This document shows, one piece after another, positions 1 to 10,667 of a DNA stretch of 64,000 nt. The notes under the pieces are model-generated. The model did no database searches. It worked only from the letters and a program-made list of their open reading frames with translations, and was not told the origin of the DNA. Source of the stretch: an uncultured Clostridia bacterium. GTDB taxonomy: Bacteria; Bacillota; Clostridia; Oscillospirales; Ruminococcaceae. The stretch lies in contig CANQHA010000008.1 of assembly GCA_947623585.1 (NCBI GenBank), positions 1 through 64,000 of the forward strand, in the 5' to 3' direction. Position numbers and translations under genes: made by a program. The stretch's first letter is position 1. The number at the start of each line of letters is the position of its first letter.

Positions 1-4
1 AACG

Positions 5-250
5 ATGCCCGCACTTTCTGCGGGCAGGTTATTTTTGCCGGCAAGTTTTTTGTTTGCCTCGCTCATCGCTCGGCAAAAGGGGAACCCCCGGCGAGGGTTC
101 CCCCACGCGAAAACTGTCCACAGGACAGTTTTCGCTCCCCTTCCTGCGCTTCGCTTCGCAGGGTGTTCCGCTTCTGCGGAAGCGGTGAGGGGGCGTTGCC
201 CCCTCAACCCCCACAAGCCTTTTGTAAAAGGCTTGACCGAAAACTTTTAT
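5..250 (+). repeat. Dispersed repeat S, copy 1
   Basis: Non-coding, hairpin-rich stretch. It opens with GCCCGCACTTTCTGCGGGC followed by a TTATTTTTGCCGGCA block and ends with GCTTGACCGAAAACTTTT. The same beginning and end recur at 1884-2029 in the same orientation, with a different middle. The middle here contains several small hairpins, for example GAAAACTGTCC / GGACAGTTTTC. The two copies flank the ftr-trx-mscS genes as direct repeats. Confidence 0.65.
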
Positions 251-276
251 TTTCTCCGCTTTGTCATCTCAAGGCG

Positions 277-344
277 CTTCTGCCATTCTGTCCTCTGCCA
301 TCTGACTTCTGACATTCTGCCCTCTGACATTCTGCCTTGTTCTA
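277..344 (+). repeat. 7-bp-periodic pyrimidine array H1
   Basis: TCTG recurs at roughly seven-base steps (CTTCTGC, CATTCTG, TCCTCTG, CCATCTG, ACTTCTG and so on) and runs directly into the -35 box of the ftr promoter. Four other promoters in the window have a comparable array. Confidence 0.6.
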
Positions 345-373
345 TTGACATTTTCGGACATTTAATATAAAAT
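345..373 (+). promoter_or_regulatory. Promoter of ftr-trxA-mscS
   Basis: TTGACA (345-350), 17-nt spacer, TAAAAT (368-373). The GTG start of the first gene lies 33 nt further on. Confidence 0.7.
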
Positions 374-406
374 ATATACATATAAACCGAAGCGGAGGTC
401 AAAATA

Positions 407-604
407 GTGAAGATAACGTTTAACACCGATGAAAAGCTGGTCGCGGCTATCCGCGAGGGCTTGAAGAAAAAGGACGGTCATTGTCCTTGCCGCCGCGAGA
501 TTTCCGAGGACACCGTGTGTATGTGCCGAGAGTTTCGCGAGCAGATCGCCGACCCCGATTTTGAGGGCTATTGCCACTGCATGCTTTATTACAAGAGCAA
601 ATGA
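407..604 (+). CDS. Ferredoxin-thioredoxin reductase catalytic-chain-like protein
   Basis: Small cysteine-rich protein of 65 aa with three C-x-C pairs: CPC (26-28), CMC (38-40) and CHC (56-58). This is the cysteine set of the ferredoxin:thioredoxin reductase catalytic chain, where a [4Fe-4S] cluster and a redox disulfide pass electrons from ferredoxin to thioredoxin. Spacings between the pairs (9 and 15 residues) differ from the plant/cyanobacterial 16 and 8, and the protein is shorter than that enzyme. The start is GTG with AGCGGAGG at 391-398. Thioredoxin begins 24 nt downstream in what looks like the same transcript, which supports the assignment. A simple iron-sulfur or rubredoxin-like protein is the alternative. 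Confidence 0.72.
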   Translation: MKITFNTDEKLVAAIREGLKKKDGHCPCRREISEDTVCMCREFREQIADPDFEGYCHCMLYYKSK

Positions 605-628
605 TTTTTAAATGAAAGGAAGATAAAA

Positions 629-937
629 ATGCACATTGAGCTTTCGGGCGAAAATTTTGAAGAAGAGGTCATAAACTGCGAAAAACCCGTCGTCGTTGAC
701 TTCTGGGCCGAGTGGTGCGGGCCCTGCCGCATGATGGCGCCTATCGTCGAGGAGATTTCTGAAGAGCGCGGCGATATAAAGGTCTGCAAGCTGAACGTAG
801 ACGAAGCCTCCGACATCGCGAACAGGTTTGAGGTCTCGGCCATTCCGACGATAATATGCTTCAGAAACGGCGAGATTGCGGCGACCTCGATAGGCTTCAA
901 GTCAAAAGAGCAGCTCCTTTCCGAGCTCGGACTCTAA
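629..937 (+). CDS. trxA: Thioredoxin
   Basis: 102 aa, full length for a thioredoxin. The WCGPC redox centre is at 29-33 within [16 protein letters not shown], and the cis-proline loop AIPT follows later. It is a cytoplasmic disulfide reductase; the gene just upstream is the probable electron donor (ferredoxin-linked rather than NADPH-linked). AAGGAAG precedes the ATG. Family assignment is secure; the partner is inferred from neighbourhood. Confidence 0.96.
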   Translation: MHIELSGENFEEEVINCEKPVVVDFWAEWCGPCRMMAPIVEEISEERGDIKVCKLNVDEASDIANRFEVSAIPTIICFRNGEIAATSIGFKSKEQLLSELGL

Positions 938-957
938 ACTAAAAGGAGACGTGAAAA

Positions 958-1773
958 ATGACAAACGTAATGTCGGTAATAATCAACTTCATAAACGAAT
1001 ATCTCGTTCACTTCGCGGTATCTCTCGTCTGCGCCGCGCTGATACTTCTCATTGGGCTTAAACTTGTAAAGGTCCTTACGAAAAAGCTGGCAAAGAGCAA
1101 GGCTTTTCAGAAAATGGACAGCAGCGTTTCAAGCCTGATCCTCAACACGATAAAGGTGCTTTTGAACGCGCTGATAATCATTGTGGCGGTGCAGATACTC
1201 GGCGTGCCCTCCGCGACGATAATCGCGGCGCTCGGCTCCTGCGGACTTGCCGTCGGGCTTGCGCTTCAGGGCGGGCTTTCAAACCTTGCCGGCGGAGTTA
1301 TGATAATGGTGTTCAAGCCGTTCCACATCGGCGACTACATCAGCACCTCAAGCGGCGAGGGCACCGTTGAGGACATCGGGCTGTTTTACACCAAGCTGGC
1401 GACGGTCGATAACCGTCTCATAAACATACCAAACTCTGCGCTTTCCTCAACGACCGTTACGAATCTTTCGGTCAAGGAGACGAGGGGAATCGACGTTGAG
1501 GTCGCCCTTGCCTACGGCTCGGACCTCGACCTTGCCCGCAAAACGCTTTTAGAGTGCGCCCAAAAGTGCGACAAGGTCCTCTCGGAACCTGCTCCGCAGG
1601 TCTTCGTTTCGGCTCACGGCGATTCTGCGGTCAAAGTCACCCTGCGTGTAAGCGTCAGGGGAGGGGACTACTGGCCGGCGAGGTTCTGGCTGATGGAAAA
1701 CTCTCTAAAAGATGTTGCCGCGGCGGGGCTTACGATCCCTTATCCTCAGCTCGACGTACATATGAAAGGCTGA
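958..1773 (+). CDS. mscS: Small-conductance mechanosensitive channel, MscS family
   Basis: 271 aa, near the usual length for MscS. Hydrophobic N-terminal helices (about 8-35, 60-80 and 85-110) are followed by a glycine/alanine-rich pore helix (ALGSCGLAVGLALQGGLSNLAGG) and a cytoplasmic beta domain containing the PFHIGDYI signature. It opens under membrane tension to release solutes during osmotic downshock. It lies 20 nt after trxA and is the last gene before a strong terminator, so it is probably co-transcribed with the thioredoxin genes. I see no functional link to them. Confidence 0.93.
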   Translation: MTNVMSVIINFINEYLVHFAVSLVCAALILLIGLKLVKVLTKKLAKSKAFQKMDSSVSSLILNTIKVLLNALIIIVAVQILGVPSATIIAALGSCGLAVGLALQGGLSNLAGGVMIMVFKPFHIGDYISTSSGEGTVEDIGLFYTKLATVDNRLINIPNSALSSTTVTNLSVKETRGIDVEVALAYGSDLDLARKTLLECAQKCDKVLSEPAPQVFVSAHGDSAVKVTLRVSVRGGDYWPARFWLMENSLKDVAAAGLTIPYPQLDVHMKG

Positions 1774-1788
1774 AAAGCAGAATAAAAG

Positions 1789-1817
1789 AAATCTCCGGAC
1801 GGTCTCCGGAGATTTTT
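1789..1817 (+). terminator. Intrinsic terminator after mscS
   Basis: 10-bp stem AAATCTCCGG / CCGGAGATTT with a 7-nt loop, followed by a T run. Confidence 0.88.
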
Positions 1818-1883
1818 GTTTTTCGGGAGCGGTTGGTTGCTTTGTTCGGCGCTCGGCAGAGAGGAGCTACCGGCGAGGTCTCA

Positions 1884-2029
1884 ACGACGCCCGCACTGTC
1901 TGCGGGCAGATTATTTTTGCCGGCATCGTTTCGCAAAGGCTTGCGCCTTCGCCCAAAATGGCGGCGACAGACCGTCCGCCGGATTGTTTGTGCTGCCCAT
2001 TTTGCAAAAGTCTTGACCGAAAACTTTTA
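1884..2029 (+). repeat. Dispersed repeat S, copy 2
   Basis: Second copy of the repeat at 5-250, in the same orientation: GCCCGCACTGTCTGCGGGC, the TTATTTTTGCCGGCA block, and the closing CTTGACCGAAAACTTTT. It sits between the mscS terminator and the 3' end of the minus-strand atp operon, where no separate atp terminator is evident. Confidence 0.65.
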
Positions 2030-2038
2030 AATTTGGGA

Positions 2039-2449
2039 TTACCCCTCGGTCTTTTGCGAAATCTTAATTCTCAGCTCGGCGCGCTGGAGCTTTATCTGAG
2101 CGAGGCTTTTTTCAGCCTCGCTTTTCGGGTTCTCAAGCCTCGAAAGAGCTTTTTGCTTTGCGGCTTCGGCGCGGTCGCGGTCGATGTTCTCCGCCCACTC
2201 GAATGTTGTCGGCGCCAAAAACACGCCGTCCTTTGTCACGTTCAGAAGTCCGCCGCAGCAAGCCGCCCGCTTAACGCTGTCGTCCTCCGCATAAACTCTG
2301 CACTCGCCGATTCCGACCGCGGTCAGATAGGGGATATGCCCCGCAAGGATCGCAACGTCGCCGTCAATCGAGCGCAGCGAAAGCTGCTTCGCCTTTCCGT
2401 CGAAGAAAACGCCGTCCGGCGAAACTATTTTAAGCTGAAATTCTGCCAC
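2039..2449 (-). CDS. atpC: F-type ATP synthase epsilon subunit
   Basis: 136 aa. The N-terminal beta sandwich has the family pattern FQLKIVSPDGVFFDGKAKQLSL and GDVAILAGHIPYLTAV; a helical C-terminal hairpin (about 88-136) follows. It belongs to the central stalk, binds gamma and the c-ring, and its C-terminal helices commonly regulate ATP hydrolysis. It is the last gene of the atp operon, 18 nt behind atpD. Confidence 0.95.
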   Translation of the reverse strand: MAEFQLKIVSPDGVFFDGKAKQLSLRSIDGDVAILAGHIPYLTAVGIGECRVYAEDDSVKRAACCGGLLNVTKDGVFLAPTTFEWAENIDRDRAEAAKQKALSRLENPKSEAEKSLAQIKLQRAELRIKISQKTEG

Positions 2450-2467
2450 AGCGATCCTCCTTTCGGA

Positions 2468-3892
<1,425 letters not shown>

Positions 3893-4738
3893 TTATTCTT
3901 CCTGCGCGCCCGAAACGATCTCGGTTATCTGGCGGGTGATGGTGCTCTTTCTCGCCTTGTTATATTTAAGGCGCAAATCGTCGATGATATCGTCGGCGTT
4001 AGAGGTGGCGCTTTCCATAGCGGTTCTTCTTGAAGCAAGCTCGGAGGCGAAGCTCTCGCAAACCGCTCCCCAGAGAAGACCCGCAACTGTGTCGGGGATA
4101 ATCGAGTTGAACACTGCTCCGGCGCCGGGCTCGACGAGAGTGAATTTTGCTTCGCTTCCGTCCGACAGAAGCTCTTTGTCGAGCGGCAAAAGGTTAAGCT
4201 GCGCGGGTTCTTGGCCGAGCATTGTCACAAAGTTTGTGTAAACGCAGACAAGCCGGTCGAACTCTCCGTCCAAAAACATCTTGCACAAAAGCCTTGAAAT
4301 TTCAAAGCAGTCGCCGACGTCGATATCCTCGACGCTCGCATAATCCTCCGAGACGATCTCAAATCCTCTGCGCTCAAAGTGTTCAAGCGAGCGCTTTCCT
4401 ATCGGCAGAACGCAGACGTTTTTCTCTCCGATAAGCTCGGCGGCATATTTGAACAGGTTCGAGTTATAGCCGCCCGCAAGACCTCTGTCTCCGGCGATGG
4501 CGATAACGCAGGTCTTTTTCACCTCGCCGTCGCGGCAAAAGCCCGAATCGAGAGGGGAGACCGCCGCCGAAACGTCGGAAAGCGCCGAATAAAGCTCGGT
4601 GTAAAAGGGTCTTATGCGGTCGATGCGTTCTCTCGCCTTTGACAGCTTTGAAATCGCGACAAGCTCCATCGCCTTGGTGATCTGGCGCGTTCCCGAGATC
4701 GATTTTATTCTCAGGTTTATTTCCTTCATCGACGCCAT
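3893..4738 (-). CDS. atpG: F-type ATP synthase gamma subunit
   Basis: 281 aa. The conserved ends that form the rotating coiled coil are present: KEINLRIKSISGTRQITKAM near the N terminus and TSNADDIIDDLRLKYNKARK near the C terminus. It forms the rotor shaft inside the alpha3beta3 ring. It lies between atpA and atpD in the standard order. Confidence 0.97.
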   Translation of the reverse strand: MASMKEINLRIKSISGTRQITKAMELVAISKLSKARERIDRIRPFYTELYSALSDVSAAVSPLDSGFCRDGEVKKTCVIAIAGDRGLAGGYNSNLFKYAAELIGEKNVCVLPIGKRSLEHFERRGFEIVSEDYASVEDIDVGDCFEISRLLCKMFLDGEFDRLVCVYTNFVTMLGQEPAQLNLLPLDKELLSDGSEAKFTLVEPGAGAVFNSIIPDTVAGLLWGAVCESFASELASRRTAMESATSNADDIIDDLRLKYNKARKSTITRQITEIVSGAQEE

Positions 4739-4769
4739 TTCAAAGCCTCCTTTGCGTTAAAATAAGAGA

Positions 4770-6275
4770 TCATTTTCCGGTGAATTTCTTTGTGAAATCT
4801 TCGACTGCCTTTGAAAGCTCGGCCTTGTGCTCGTCGTCAAGGTTTCCGCCCGCGGCGATGTAATCGAGCAGATCTCTGTGATAAGAATTCATCTCGAAGT
4901 AAAGCCCTTTTTCGTAATCCTTTACCTTTGAGACCTCGACGTCGCGAAGATAGTTATTTACCACCGCGAAGATTATGCATACCTGAAGCTCGACGTCAAC
5001 GGGCGAGTTTCTGTCTTGTTTAAGAACCTCGACGATTCGTTCGCCCTGAGCGAGACGGTCTTTAGTGTCTTTATCAAGGTCCGAGCCGAACTGCGCGAAG
5101 CTCTGAAGCTCGCGATACTGCGAATAAAGCAGCTTCAAGGTTCCCGAGACCTGCTTCATAGCTTTAAGCTGCGCCGCGCCGCCGACTCGGGATACCGAGA
5201 TACCGGGGTTTACGGCGGGCATGATCCCCGAGTTGAACATTTCGGTCTCAAGGAATATCTGGCCGTCGGTTATCGAGATAACGTTCGTCGGAATGTAAGC
5301 CGAAACGTCGCCGGCTTGTGTTTCGATTATCGGAAGGGCTGTCAGCGAGCCTCCGCCCGCCTCGGGCGAAAGCCTTGCCGCCCTTTCAAGAAGCCTTGAA
5401 TGTAAATAGAACACGTCGCCGGGGTAAGCCTCTCGTCCCGGCGGACGGCGGATCAAAAGCGACATCGTTCTGTAAGCGACGGCGTGCTTTGAAAGGTCGT
5501 CATAGATAACGAGAGCGTCGAGCCCCTGCTTCATGAAGTATTCGCCCATGGTGCAGCCGGCATATGGGGCGATATACTGGAGCGTTGCAAGCTCACTTGC
5601 CGTCGAACTGACGACTATCGTATAGTCCATCGCTCCCGCGCGCGAAAGCGTTTCAACGAGCTGAGCGACGGTCGAGTTTTTCTGACCGATGGCAACGTAA
5701 ATGCAGATGCAGTTTTTGCCCTTTTGGTTGATGATGGTGTCGGTCGCAATTACGGTCTTTCCGGTCTGGCGGTCGCCGATAATAAGCTCGCGCTGACCTC
5801 TGCCTATCGGTATCATCGAGTCGATAGCCTTGATTCCGGTCTGAAGCGGAACGCTGACCGATTTTCTCTCGATAATTCCGGTGGCTTTCTGCTCGATAGG
5901 CAAAAACGCCTCGCTTTCAACGGGGCCTTTGCCGTCGATAGGCTGACCGAGGGCGTTTACGACCCTGCCGATGAGCCCTTTTCCGACCGGCACCGAAACG
6001 ACCGAGCCGGTGCGCTTGACAATGTCGCCCTCGCGAATTCCGACGTCCGAGCCGAGCATAACGACCGAGACCGAGTCCTCTTCAAGGTTCAGCGCCATGC
6101 CGTAAGAGCCGTTTGAGAATTCGACGAGCTCGTTTGAAAGGCAGTTGTCAAGCCCATAGACCGAGGCGATACCGTCGCCGACGGTGATAACGCTGCCGGT
6201 CTCCGAAAGCTCGGCCTTTTTGTCATAGTTTTTTATCTGAGTCTTTATAAGACTGCTGATATCGTCAATGTTCAT
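4770..6275 (-). CDS. atpA: F-type ATP synthase alpha subunit
   Basis: 501 aa, full length. P-loop GDRQTGKT is at about 167-174 and the alpha signature [14 protein letters not shown] is present further on. Alpha holds the non-catalytic nucleotide sites and contributes the arginine finger to beta. It lies 18 nt after atpH in the operon. Confidence 0.98.
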   Translation of the reverse strand: MNIDDISSLIKTQIKNYDKKAELSETGSVITVGDGIASVYGLDNCLSNELVEFSNGSYGMALNLEEDSVSVVMLGSDVGIREGDIVKRTGSVVSVPVGKGLIGRVVNALGQPIDGKGPVESEAFLPIEQKATGIIERKSVSVPLQTGIKAIDSMIPIGRGQRELIIGDRQTGKTVIATDTIINQKGKNCICIYVAIGQKNSTVAQLVETLSRAGAMDYTIVVSSTASELATLQYIAPYAGCTMGEYFMKQGLDALVIYDDLSKHAVAYRTMSLLIRRPPGREAYPGDVFYLHSRLLERAARLSPEAGGGSLTALPIIETQAGDVSAYIPTNVISITDGQIFLETEMFNSGIMPAVNPGISVSRVGGAAQLKAMKQVSGTLKLLYSQYRELQSFAQFGSDLDKDTKDRLAQGERIVEVLKQDRNSPVDVELQVCIIFAVVNNYLRDVEVSKVKDYEKGLYFEMNSYHRDLLDYIAAGGNLDDEHKAELSKAVEDFTKKFTGK

Positions 6276-6293
6276 AGATATTCTCCAAAAACT

Positions 6294-6839
6294 TTAATCT
6301 GAGTTTCTGATCGCGCGTCCGAGCTCATCAAGTCTTCCGCGAACGCTTGCGTCATATCTCTTTCCGCCGTATTCGACCCTTATTCCGCCGATGCAGGAGG
6401 GGTCTTTTTTGCAGGTGAGAAGTATCTCGCTGCCGGTTTTTTCCTTCAGCTTTTCGCAGAGGCGTTTTTTCTGCCGCTCGCTGAGGTCTGTCGCGGCCGA
6501 AGCCGTCACCGGAAGAATATTATTGTCGGCGCAGTAGAGGCGCTTAAAGGTCTCGAAGCACTTTGAAACCTGATCGCACCGGCGCTTTTCGGCGAGAATT
6601 TTCAGGGCGTTGAGAAGATTTTTGTCAATTTTTCCGTCAAAAACCCTGCCGACGGTATCGGCGCGTTCCTCGGCGCTCAGGCGGGGATTTGACAGAAGCC
6701 TGACGAATTCGGGATTTTCCGAAAACGCCTGCTCGACGCCCTTGAAATCTTCAAAAATCTCCTTCGAGCGCTGCTCCTCAACGGCGAGCGCATAGATCGC
6801 GGTGCCGTATTCGCGTGAAAAATCCTTTGCCATAGTCAT
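6294..6839 (-). CDS. atpH: F-type ATP synthase delta subunit
   Basis: 181 aa. N-terminal helical domain (REYGTAIYALAVEEQ) and a C-terminal region with the family's GGIRVEYGGKRYDASVRGRLDEL. It links F1 to the b-subunit peripheral stalk. The ATG overlaps the atpF stop by four bases (ATGA); a second ATG two codons on is possible. Confidence 0.95.
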   Translation of the reverse strand: MTMAKDFSREYGTAIYALAVEEQRSKEIFEDFKGVEQAFSENPEFVRLLSNPRLSAEERADTVGRVFDGKIDKNLLNALKILAEKRRCDQVSKCFETFKRLYCADNNILPVTASAATDLSERQKKRLCEKLKEKTGSEILLTCKKDPSCIGGIRVEYGGKRYDASVRGRLDELGRAIRNSD

Positions 6840-7345
6840 TCACCGAGACCTTCGATAGCGTCGTCGATAAGCGACTCGTGAACTTTCGGGTCGATCTCTT
6901 TTTCAACGACCTGCTCGGCGAGAGAAATGACCATATCCGAAATGGAGTCGCGCATTTCCTCGGCGGCTTTTTTCTTTGCAAGCTCAATGTCCTCGTCGGC
7001 GTTGCGGCGGCGGCGTTCGGCCTCTTTTTTGGCGCCCGAGATTATCTCGGCCGATTCGGCCTTTGCGCGCTCGCTCGCGGTTTTTATCATAGCGTCCGCC
7101 TCCGACTTAGCCTCGTCGAGCTTTTGAAGATAAAGCTGCTTTTCGGCTTCGGCGTCGGAAAGCGCCTTGTCGGCGTCGGAATAAGTCTTTCCGATCTCCT
7201 CTTCACGCTGTCTGAGTATCTTCTGAACCGGCTTGAAAAGAAACTTTTTGAGGATAAGAACGAGAATGAGCAGGTTTCCTATCGCCATCAGGATATGCCA
7301 GACGTTTATGGAGAGAAAATCAAGAGTTCCCGCCATTGTAATCAT
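6836..7345 (-). CDS. atpF: F-type ATP synthase b subunit
   Basis: 169 aa. One N-terminal membrane helix (about 13-35), then a long charged coiled coil rich in Glu, Lys and Ala (about 45-150) that forms the peripheral stalk. Only one b-type gene is present, so the stalk is presumably a homodimer. AAAGGCAG precedes the ATG; a second ATG at codon 4 is an alternative start. Confidence 0.95.
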   Translation of the reverse strand: MITMAGTLDFLSINVWHILMAIGNLLILVLILKKFLFKPVQKILRQREEEIGKTYSDADKALSDAEAEKQLYLQKLDEAKSEADAMIKTASERAKAESAEIISGAKKEAERRRRNADEDIELAKKKAAEEMRDSISDMVISLAEQVVEKEIDPKVHESLIDDAIEGLGE

Positions 7346-7362
7346 AATTCAACTGCCTTTCT

Positions 7363-7695
<333 letters not shown>

Positions 7696-7716
7696 TCAAA
7701 TTTTTTGCGGATATAT

Positions 7717-8472
7717 CTATTCCGTTTCGGCGGCCGAGGCGATGTAAAGCATCGTCAGCATACAGAAGATGAACGCCTGCAAAACTCCGCTGAAAACGTC
7801 AAAATAGAGCGATAAAACAGCCGGAAGGCCGAGCTGAAGAATGGGGAGCTTTTCCCCCATCTCTCCGAGGATTCCGGGAAGCCACCCGAAAAGCGCGCTG
7901 TTTGCGGCGGCGAGGGCGGCATATACGAGCGCCGAGACGACGGTTCCCGAGGCGACGTTTCCGAACATACGAAACGCCATAGACATCGGGGTGGCGATCT
8001 CGCCGAGAATGTTCATCGGCGTCATGATAAAGACCGGCTCGGTGAGGCTTTTCGCATAGCCCAGAGGGCCGTTGGTCTTTATTTTATAGAAAGTAATGAG
8101 AACAAAGGTCATTATCGCCCAACCGAGGGTGGTGTTGAGGTCCGAGGTCGGGGGATACATTCCGAGCAGGGAAATGAGGCTTGAAAACAGCGCCAAAGAG
8201 AACAGCGCGGCGATATAAGGCGCGAACCAGAGCCATTTTTTGCCCATGTTTCCCGAGACGAAATTTTCGGCGGTCTTAACGAGAAATTCCGCGACTATCT
8301 GCCTTTTCGAGGTCGGCTTGACTTTAAGGCCGCGGGTCAGCCAGATGCAGAGCGCGGTTATTCCCAGCATGACGAGCCACATATTGACCTGAGTTTCGGT
8401 TATAGTTATGCCGAAAGGCAGTTCGAGCAGTATTTTCGCGCCGGTTACTTCAATTTCCAACCGAATCGTCAC
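7717..8472 (-). CDS. atpB: F-type ATP synthase a subunit
   Basis: 251 aa with five to six membrane helices. The stator helix with the essential arginine is visible as MSMAFRMFGNVASG, and AAIVQ/ALLQAF-type residues are in the C-terminal helix (SGVLQAFIFCML). It forms the ion half-channels against the c-ring. The start is GTG overlapping the upstream gene by 23 nt; a TTG four codons later fits the GAAAGG ribosome site about as well. Confidence 0.95.
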   Translation of the reverse strand: MTIRLEIEVTGAKILLELPFGITITETQVNMWLVMLGITALCIWLTRGLKVKPTSKRQIVAEFLVKTAENFVSGNMGKKWLWFAPYIAALFSLALFSSLISLLGMYPPTSDLNTTLGWAIMTFVLITFYKIKTNGPLGYAKSLTEPVFIMTPMNILGEIATPMSMAFRMFGNVASGTVVSALVYAALAAANSALFGWLPGILGEMGEKLPILQLGLPAVLSLYFDVFSGVLQAFIFCMLTMLYIASAAETE

Positions 8473-8902
8473 CTTTCTTTCCGTCTCCGTCGCTTTGGCG
8501 GAGCTTTGTTCTTATCTGCCACGCGGCGATAGCCAAACGCGGAACAAGCAGCGAAATTATTATCGGAAGCCAGTGGAAAACGGCTTTGGGGGCATAGTCG
8601 GTCGAGAAGAAAAGCCCCGCTCCGATGAAAACTACCAAAATGAGCATTCTCAGGCTGTAAGACGCCTGGATCCGTTTTTTTGCGGCTTCGGGTTCCGATT
8701 CCGAGGCTGCCTTCGCCGTTGAGAGGGCGAATAAAAGATTATATAAAAGCATGACCGCCGAGCCGTAGACCGCTCCGAAAAGCACCGCCGCCGAGAATCT
8801 TTTTGCCAAAGCGAACGCCGCGCAGACGAGCGGTATGTATATTGCAAACCCCGCCGCTATGCAAAGCATATACTCGCGGACGGCTTTTTTACTCTCGTTC
8901 AG
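8450..8902 (-). CDS. AtpI-like small membrane protein heading the atp operon
   Basis: About 150 aa with four predicted membrane helices and a charged tail. Position and topology match the poorly conserved AtpI/subunit I genes that open atp operons and help assemble the c-ring; sequence alone is not decisive. An in-frame ATG lies at 8929, but the promoter would start RNA at about 8931, making that start leaderless. A strong GGGAGG (8912-8917) lies inside that reading and points to a CTG start at 8902, nine bases on. The next in-frame ATG is at about 8869. Confidence 0.7.
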   Translation of the reverse strand: MNESKKAVREYMLCIAAGFAIYIPLVCAAFALAKRFSAAVLFGAVYGSAVMLLYNLLFALSTAKAASESEPEAAKKRIQASYSLRMLILVVFIGAGLFFSTDYAPKAVFHWLPIIISLLVPRLAIAAWQIRTKLRQSDGDGKKGDDSVGN

Positions 8903-8937
8903 AAAGCGGCACCTCCCGAATAAAATCATTCTATTAT

Positions 8938-8965
8938 ATTATAGCTTATTTTTCAAATTTGTAAA
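8938..8965 (-). promoter_or_regulatory. Promoter of the atp operon
   Basis: Reading the minus strand: TTTACA (8965-8960), 16-nt spacer, TATAAT (8943-8938). Transcription would start at about 8931. Confidence 0.75.
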
Positions 8966-9148
8966 GAGGGTTTTTGAACGATTTGACATCTGCACAATTT
9001 TTCAAGCGGCGCGAGGGGTAATTTGTTGACTTTTTGCGTTGTCGATTTGCACAAAGCTATTGAAAGTTTATTGTGAGAAATCCCACTTCAAAATTTCGCT
9101 TGACTGTGCTAAAATAAAAACAACTTTTTATGTTTTCGGAGGATGACA

Positions 9149-10495
9149 ATGAAAAAATTTTTATCGCTTGCTTTGGCGTTTTCGGTCTGCCTTTCGCTTT
9201 TTGCCTGCGGAGGCATGAAGCACCCCGACTATAAGACCGAGCTTACTGATCAGGAGCTTAATTACAGTGCCGACGAGCTTGAAGACTACGCCGCGATGGA
9301 ATGTTCGGTCGATGATTACGACCTCCCCGCGCTGTATAAATATTTCGATGGCAAAGTCAGCCTCGGCGTCGCTTTCGGCGCAAATCAGATCGGCTATTTC
9401 GGCAACAAGGATATAGATATCTTGCAGGAGTCGAGAAACACCGAGGTCAGAACGATGAAGGGCATACTCAAGCATTATAATATGTATGTTCTCGGCAACG
9501 AGCTGAAATCGGATCACTGCAACCCCTCTGAGGGCGTTTACAACTTTGACGACGGCGACAAGCTGGTTGAGTGCGGAAAGGCCGCCGGCGCGCAGCTCAG
9601 AGGGCACACTATCGTCTGGCATTCTCAGGTGCCTCAGTGGTGGTTCAAGGCCGACCCGAACGACGGTTCATCGCTTCAGGACTGCTATAAAAACGGCACG
9701 CTTGCAAGCCGCGAGCAGCTCACCGAAAGGCTTGAGACCTATATCACCGAGCTTATGACCCACTTTAAAGACGATATCAAGATATGGGACGTCTGCAACG
9801 AGGTGCTCAACGCAAACGGCATTCGTCAGGTGGCCGACGATTCCTATTGGGCCGAGATAATCGGCGACGTTGACGGAAACGGCTATGCCGACGACTATGT
9901 TGAGATCGCTTTCAACAAGGCCCGCGAGGTCGGCGGCGAGGACTTGGTGCTGATGATAAACGACTTCAACCTTGAATGGCAGGATTCAAAGGTCAACGCG
10001 ATGTACGACATGGTCGAGAGAATGCTCAGAAAGGGCGTAAGGATCGACGGCGTCGGATTCCAGTCTCACATCGGGCTTGACTGCAACGTTGAGAAATACC
10101 GCCAGTGCATTGAAAAAATAGCGGGGCTTTCGGAGGTCTATGACGAGTGCTTCCCCGAATATAAGGGCAACTTCAGAATTCAGATAACCGAGCTCGACAT
10201 GAATATGTACGTCGGAGCGCTTGCGAACGAATACGGCTTCAGAACATGGAGCGACGAGGACTATCAGAAGCAGGCCGACAAATATTACGAGCTTATAGAT
10301 ATGTTCCTCGACTTTGCCGACGAGGGAGTTATCGACGCGATAGTGTTCTGGGGGACCGACGACGAGAATTCATGGCTCAACTCAATGAACGGCAAGCTGA
10401 GAAGAAACGCCGCGCTGATAGTTGACCGCGACCTGACCTTAAAGCCCGCGTTTTGGTCTGTTGCGCGAGCAGCTATCGCTCACAGAGACAGTTGA
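9149..10495 (+). CDS. GH10 endo-1,4-beta-xylanase, lipoprotein
   Basis: 448 aa. N-terminal lipoprotein signal with lipobox LFAC and lipidated Cys20. The GH10 barrel follows from about residue 60: acid/base Glu218 in WDVCNEVL, nucleophile Glu348 in QITELDM, plus the family's GHTIVWHSQVPQW. It should cleave xylan backbone at the outer face of the membrane, feeding the arabinofuranosidases and GH3 enzymes elsewhere in the window. The ATG at 9149 is chosen because the ATG at 9143 overlaps the GGAGG. No carbohydrate-binding module is seen. A weak promoter (TTCAAA / TAAAAT, 9087-9115) precedes it. Confidence 0.95.
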   Translation: MKKFLSLALAFSVCLSLFACGGMKHPDYKTELTDQELNYSADELEDYAAMECSVDDYDLPALYKYFDGKVSLGVAFGANQIGYFGNKDIDILQESRNTEVRTMKGILKHYNMYVLGNELKSDHCNPSEGVYNFDDGDKLVECGKAAGAQLRGHTIVWHSQVPQWWFKADPNDGSSLQDCYKNGTLASREQLTERLETYITELMTHFKDDIKIWDVCNEVLNANGIRQVADDSYWAEIIGDVDGNGYADDYVEIAFNKAREVGGEDLVLMINDFNLEWQDSKVNAMYDMVERMLRKGVRIDGVGFQSHIGLDCNVEKYRQCIEKIAGLSEVYDECFPEYKGNFRIQITELDMNMYVGALANEYGFRTWSDEDYQKQADKYYELIDMFLDFADEGVIDAIVFWGTDDENSWLNSMNGKLRRNAALIVDRDLTLKPAFWSVARAAIAHRDS

Positions 10496-10519
10496 TTTAA
10501 AATCCGTAAGAAATACAAA

Positions 10520-10556
10520 AATCGGGAAGAGGCTTAGCCACTCTTCCCCGATTTTT
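10520..10556 (+). terminator. Terminator after the GH10 gene
   Basis: Hairpin ATCGGGAAGAG / CTCTTCCCCGAT with one bulge, followed by TTTTTT. Confidence 0.85.
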
Positions 10557-10630
10557 TATATCCTTTTTCGGGCGAAAAACCTGCTCGCAAAGGTTTTTTG
10601 AGGGCTTTTCGGGAAAATTTTCAAATGCTC

Positions 10631-10659
10631 TTGACAAGCGCGAAAGTTTGTGATATAAG
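10631..10659 (+). promoter_or_regulatory. Promoter of the dap operon
   Basis: TTGACA, 17-nt spacer, TATAAG. Transcription would begin just before the lysine riboswitch. Confidence 0.82.
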
Positions 10660-10667
10660 TTAAGACA

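Noticed and set aside
1554-2030. 158-aa frame over the end of mscS and repeat S
   Set aside because: It is out of frame with mscS and runs through its terminator and a repeat.
9866-9910. Dockerin-like DVDGNGYADDY loop in the GH10 enzyme
   Set aside because: A single loop inside the barrel; no second repeat and no C-terminal dockerin domain.
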